Shown here: positions 62,965 through 64,000 of the stretch, piece after piece
Layout: each line of letters begins with the position of its first letter
Numbering within the stretch: the first letter of the stretch is position 1
Assembly: GCF_031624495.1 (NCBI RefSeq)
Contig: NZ_JAMQOP010000001.1
Coordinates: 1,837,993-1,901,992 of the forward strand
Reading direction: 5' to 3'
Source of the DNA: Halogeometricum sp. S1BR25-6
Lineage (GTDB): Archaea > Halobacteriota > Halobacteria > Halobacteriales > Haloferacaceae
Length of the DNA stretch: 64,000 nucleotides
Translations under genes and position numbers: made by a program
Notes under the pieces: generated by a model
Databases searched by the model: none
The model's input: only the letters and a program-made list of their open reading frames with translations
What the model was told of the DNA's origin: nothing

Positions 62965-63525
62965 TTAGTCGAGCAACCCGAGGTTGTCGATCCGTTTGAC
63001 TATCTCGACGACGGCCGTCTCGGCGTCGTCGGTTTGCTTCCCACCTGTAATGACTATCTTGCCCGAACCGAACAGGAGGATGACGACCTCCGGTTCGTCC
63101 ATCCGGTAGACGAGGCCGGGGAACTGTTCCGGTTCGTACTCGACGTCCTCGAGGCCGAGGCCGATGGCGAGGGCGTTCAGGTTCAGGTTGTGTCCGAGGT
63201 CCGCGCTGGAGACGATGTTCTGGACGGTTATCTCCGGGTCCTCGTCGACGGGGATGCTCAGACCGCGGAGTTTGTCGAAGATGATACCGAGAGCCTCGTG
63301 GACGTCGTCGATGCTCTTCGCGCCCGTGCAGACGATCTTTCCGGACCGAAAGATGAGGGCCGCCGCCTTCGGGTCCTGCGTCCGGTAGACCAGACCGGGG
63401 AAGTTGTCGGGGTTGAAGTCGGCACCCGGGAGGTCGTCCGCGAGTGCTTCGAGGTCGAGTTCCTGTCCGATTCCGGTCGATGCGACTACGTTCTGAATCT
63501 CGATGGAGTCTGCCGGCGCACTCAT
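62965..63525 (-). CDS. tbp: TATA-box-binding protein
   Basis: Archaeal TBP, with two direct repeats of about 90 residues (IEIQNVVASTGIGQELDLEALA at about 8 and ITVQNIVSSADLGHNLNLNALA at about 100), each ending in FRSGKIVCTGAKS or FGSGKIVITGGKQ. Length 186 is standard. I use the ATG before SAPADSIEIQ, because the longer start adds 21 unconserved residues. A TATA box at normal distance precedes it. Confidence 0.96.
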   Translation of the reverse strand: MSAPADSIEIQNVVASTGIGQELDLEALADDLPGADFNPDNFPGLVYRTQDPKAAALIFRSGKIVCTGAKSIDDVHEALGIIFDKLRGLSIPVDEDPEITVQNIVSSADLGHNLNLNALAIGLGLEDVEYEPEQFPGLVYRMDEPEVVILLFGSGKIVITGGKQTDDAETAVVEIVKRIDNLGLLD

Positions 63526-63552
63526 TGTTCGCTGGAAACGTCTCTCCCCTAG

Positions 63553-63560
63553 CTTATAAA
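63553..63560 (-). promoter_or_regulatory. TATA box of tbp
   Basis: Minus strand TTTATAAG about 28-35 bases before the ATG at 63525; leaderless spacing. Confidence 0.6.
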
Positions 63561-63955
63561 GCGACCCGTTGTTATACGGGATACTCACCCGCCGTGGCCC
63601 ACGCCGTATTTTGTATTCCGCGCTCGCCCGCGTACGTTGGCATCCGTACCGGTATATAATCTGTTCGGATGTCGTTCGAGCCGAGCTATCGCGCGCCTTC
63701 GTTACACAATACCACCAATATCACACCATTTTTTTGAAATCGTACCGAATCAACGGGGTTAAGTAGAACCCGGCCATTCGTAGAAATACGCGGGGCGCCC
63801 CGGGCCACCGAGGTCCGGAGCGCCACCTTCCGAGTACGCCCGAACCGCCTCGTCTCCATCTCGGGGGAGTGCTTCGCACTCTCACGACGAACGCGAGACG
63901 ACGCCCTTAAGTGTTCGAGCCCACTTCGGAAGAATGCGAACGACACACCGCGACC

Positions 63956-63980
63956 GTGCGACGGTTCAAACCCGTCGCAC
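63956..63980. other. 9-bp hairpin in the end region
   Basis: GTGCGACGG, loop TTCAAAC, CCGTCGCAC. The loop resembles a tRNA T-loop but no cloverleaf surrounds it. Possibly an RNA-processing structure of a leader transcript. Confidence 0.4.
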
Positions 63981-64000
63981 ACTCGGACACGGTCCCCTCG

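Larger units (their letters stand above)
63526..64000. other. Gene-free end region with promoter-like elements
   Basis: No gene found. After the tbp promoter there are two TTAAGT elements (63759-63764 and 63907-63912), each preceded by CGAA-type and GC-rich sequence, and a hairpin GTGCGACGG TTCAAAC CCGTCGCAC (63956-63980). The layout resembles haloarchaeal rRNA-type tandem promoters and leader; a stable-RNA gene may follow beyond the window. Confidence 0.4.

Noticed and set aside
63867..63881. GAGTGC-TTC-GCACTC hairpin as a terminator
   Set aside because: No T-run and no gene ends there; chance is likely.
63907..63985. Possible tRNA because of GGTTCAAACC
   Set aside because: No acceptor or D arm fits around the T-loop-like hairpin.

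Overview
The window is chromosomal DNA from a halophilic archaeon (class Halobacteria; the order Haloferacales is my guess). The signs are very high GC, strongly acidic proteins, leaderless genes with a TATA box about 25-28 bases before the start codon, twin-arginine signals on exported proteins, archaeal TFB, TBP, aIF2-beta and Orc1/Cdc6, and preQ0 genes that in archaea feed tRNA archaeosine. I see no transposon, prophage or CRISPR array. Most of it looks like core chromosome.

Layout. 1-8.3 kb: exported levansucrase (GH68), small zinc and membrane proteins, CorA, TFB, aIF2-beta and two conserved archaeal small families. 8.4-17 kb: OGG-type DNA glycosylase, MscS channel, DJ-1/PfpI protein, CNNM/CBS membrane protein, 4-alpha-glucanotransferase, exported EEP phosphatase, threonyl-tRNA synthetase. 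17-25 kb: esterase-like hydrolase, MFS and EamA transporters, Lrp-type regulator, tRNA-Lys(CTT), an RCK-DHH fusion. 25-34 kb: fused FAD/iron-sulfur 2-hydroxyacid dehydrogenase, aminotransferase, DUF123 and DCC proteins, Hrq1-like helicase, HPP membrane protein. 34-43.6 kb: carbohydrate block with a glucosylglycerol-hydrolase-like GH13, an alpha-amylase-type GH13 and, divergently, a 1511-residue protein with two GH15 modules. 43.6-53.7 kb: SRPBCC protein, hybrid histidine kinase, ThiC, a frameshifted small gene, histidine phosphatase, queD-queE-queC operon, thioesterase, shortened cupin, MaoC hydratase, exported protein. 53.8-63.5 kb: tRNA-Tyr(GTA), solitary adenine-type DNA methyltransferase, Rad25/XPB helicase, an uncharacterised protein, a replication origin, orc1/cdc6, an HTH regulator and TBP. 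The last 475 bases have no gene but carry two strong promoter-like elements and a hairpin.

The most striking structure is the origin at about 59.43-60.66 kb. Nine copies of a 20-22 base origin recognition box (core CACACCNNGTTTCCGGTGAA) surround an AT-rich, palindrome-bearing stretch next to orc1. The copy nearest orc1 lies just before its start codon, which suggests autoregulation. A tenth perfect box stands alone at 22.93 kb beside tRNA-Lys.

Functional groupings: malQ, the two GH13 enzymes and the double GH15 protein should together handle intracellular alpha-glucan or glucoside. TFB and TBP are both basal transcription factors. queDEC makes preQ0. thiC makes the thiamine pyrimidine and has a perfect inverted repeat over its promoter. 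All functional names are inferred from motifs read by eye; no database search was run.
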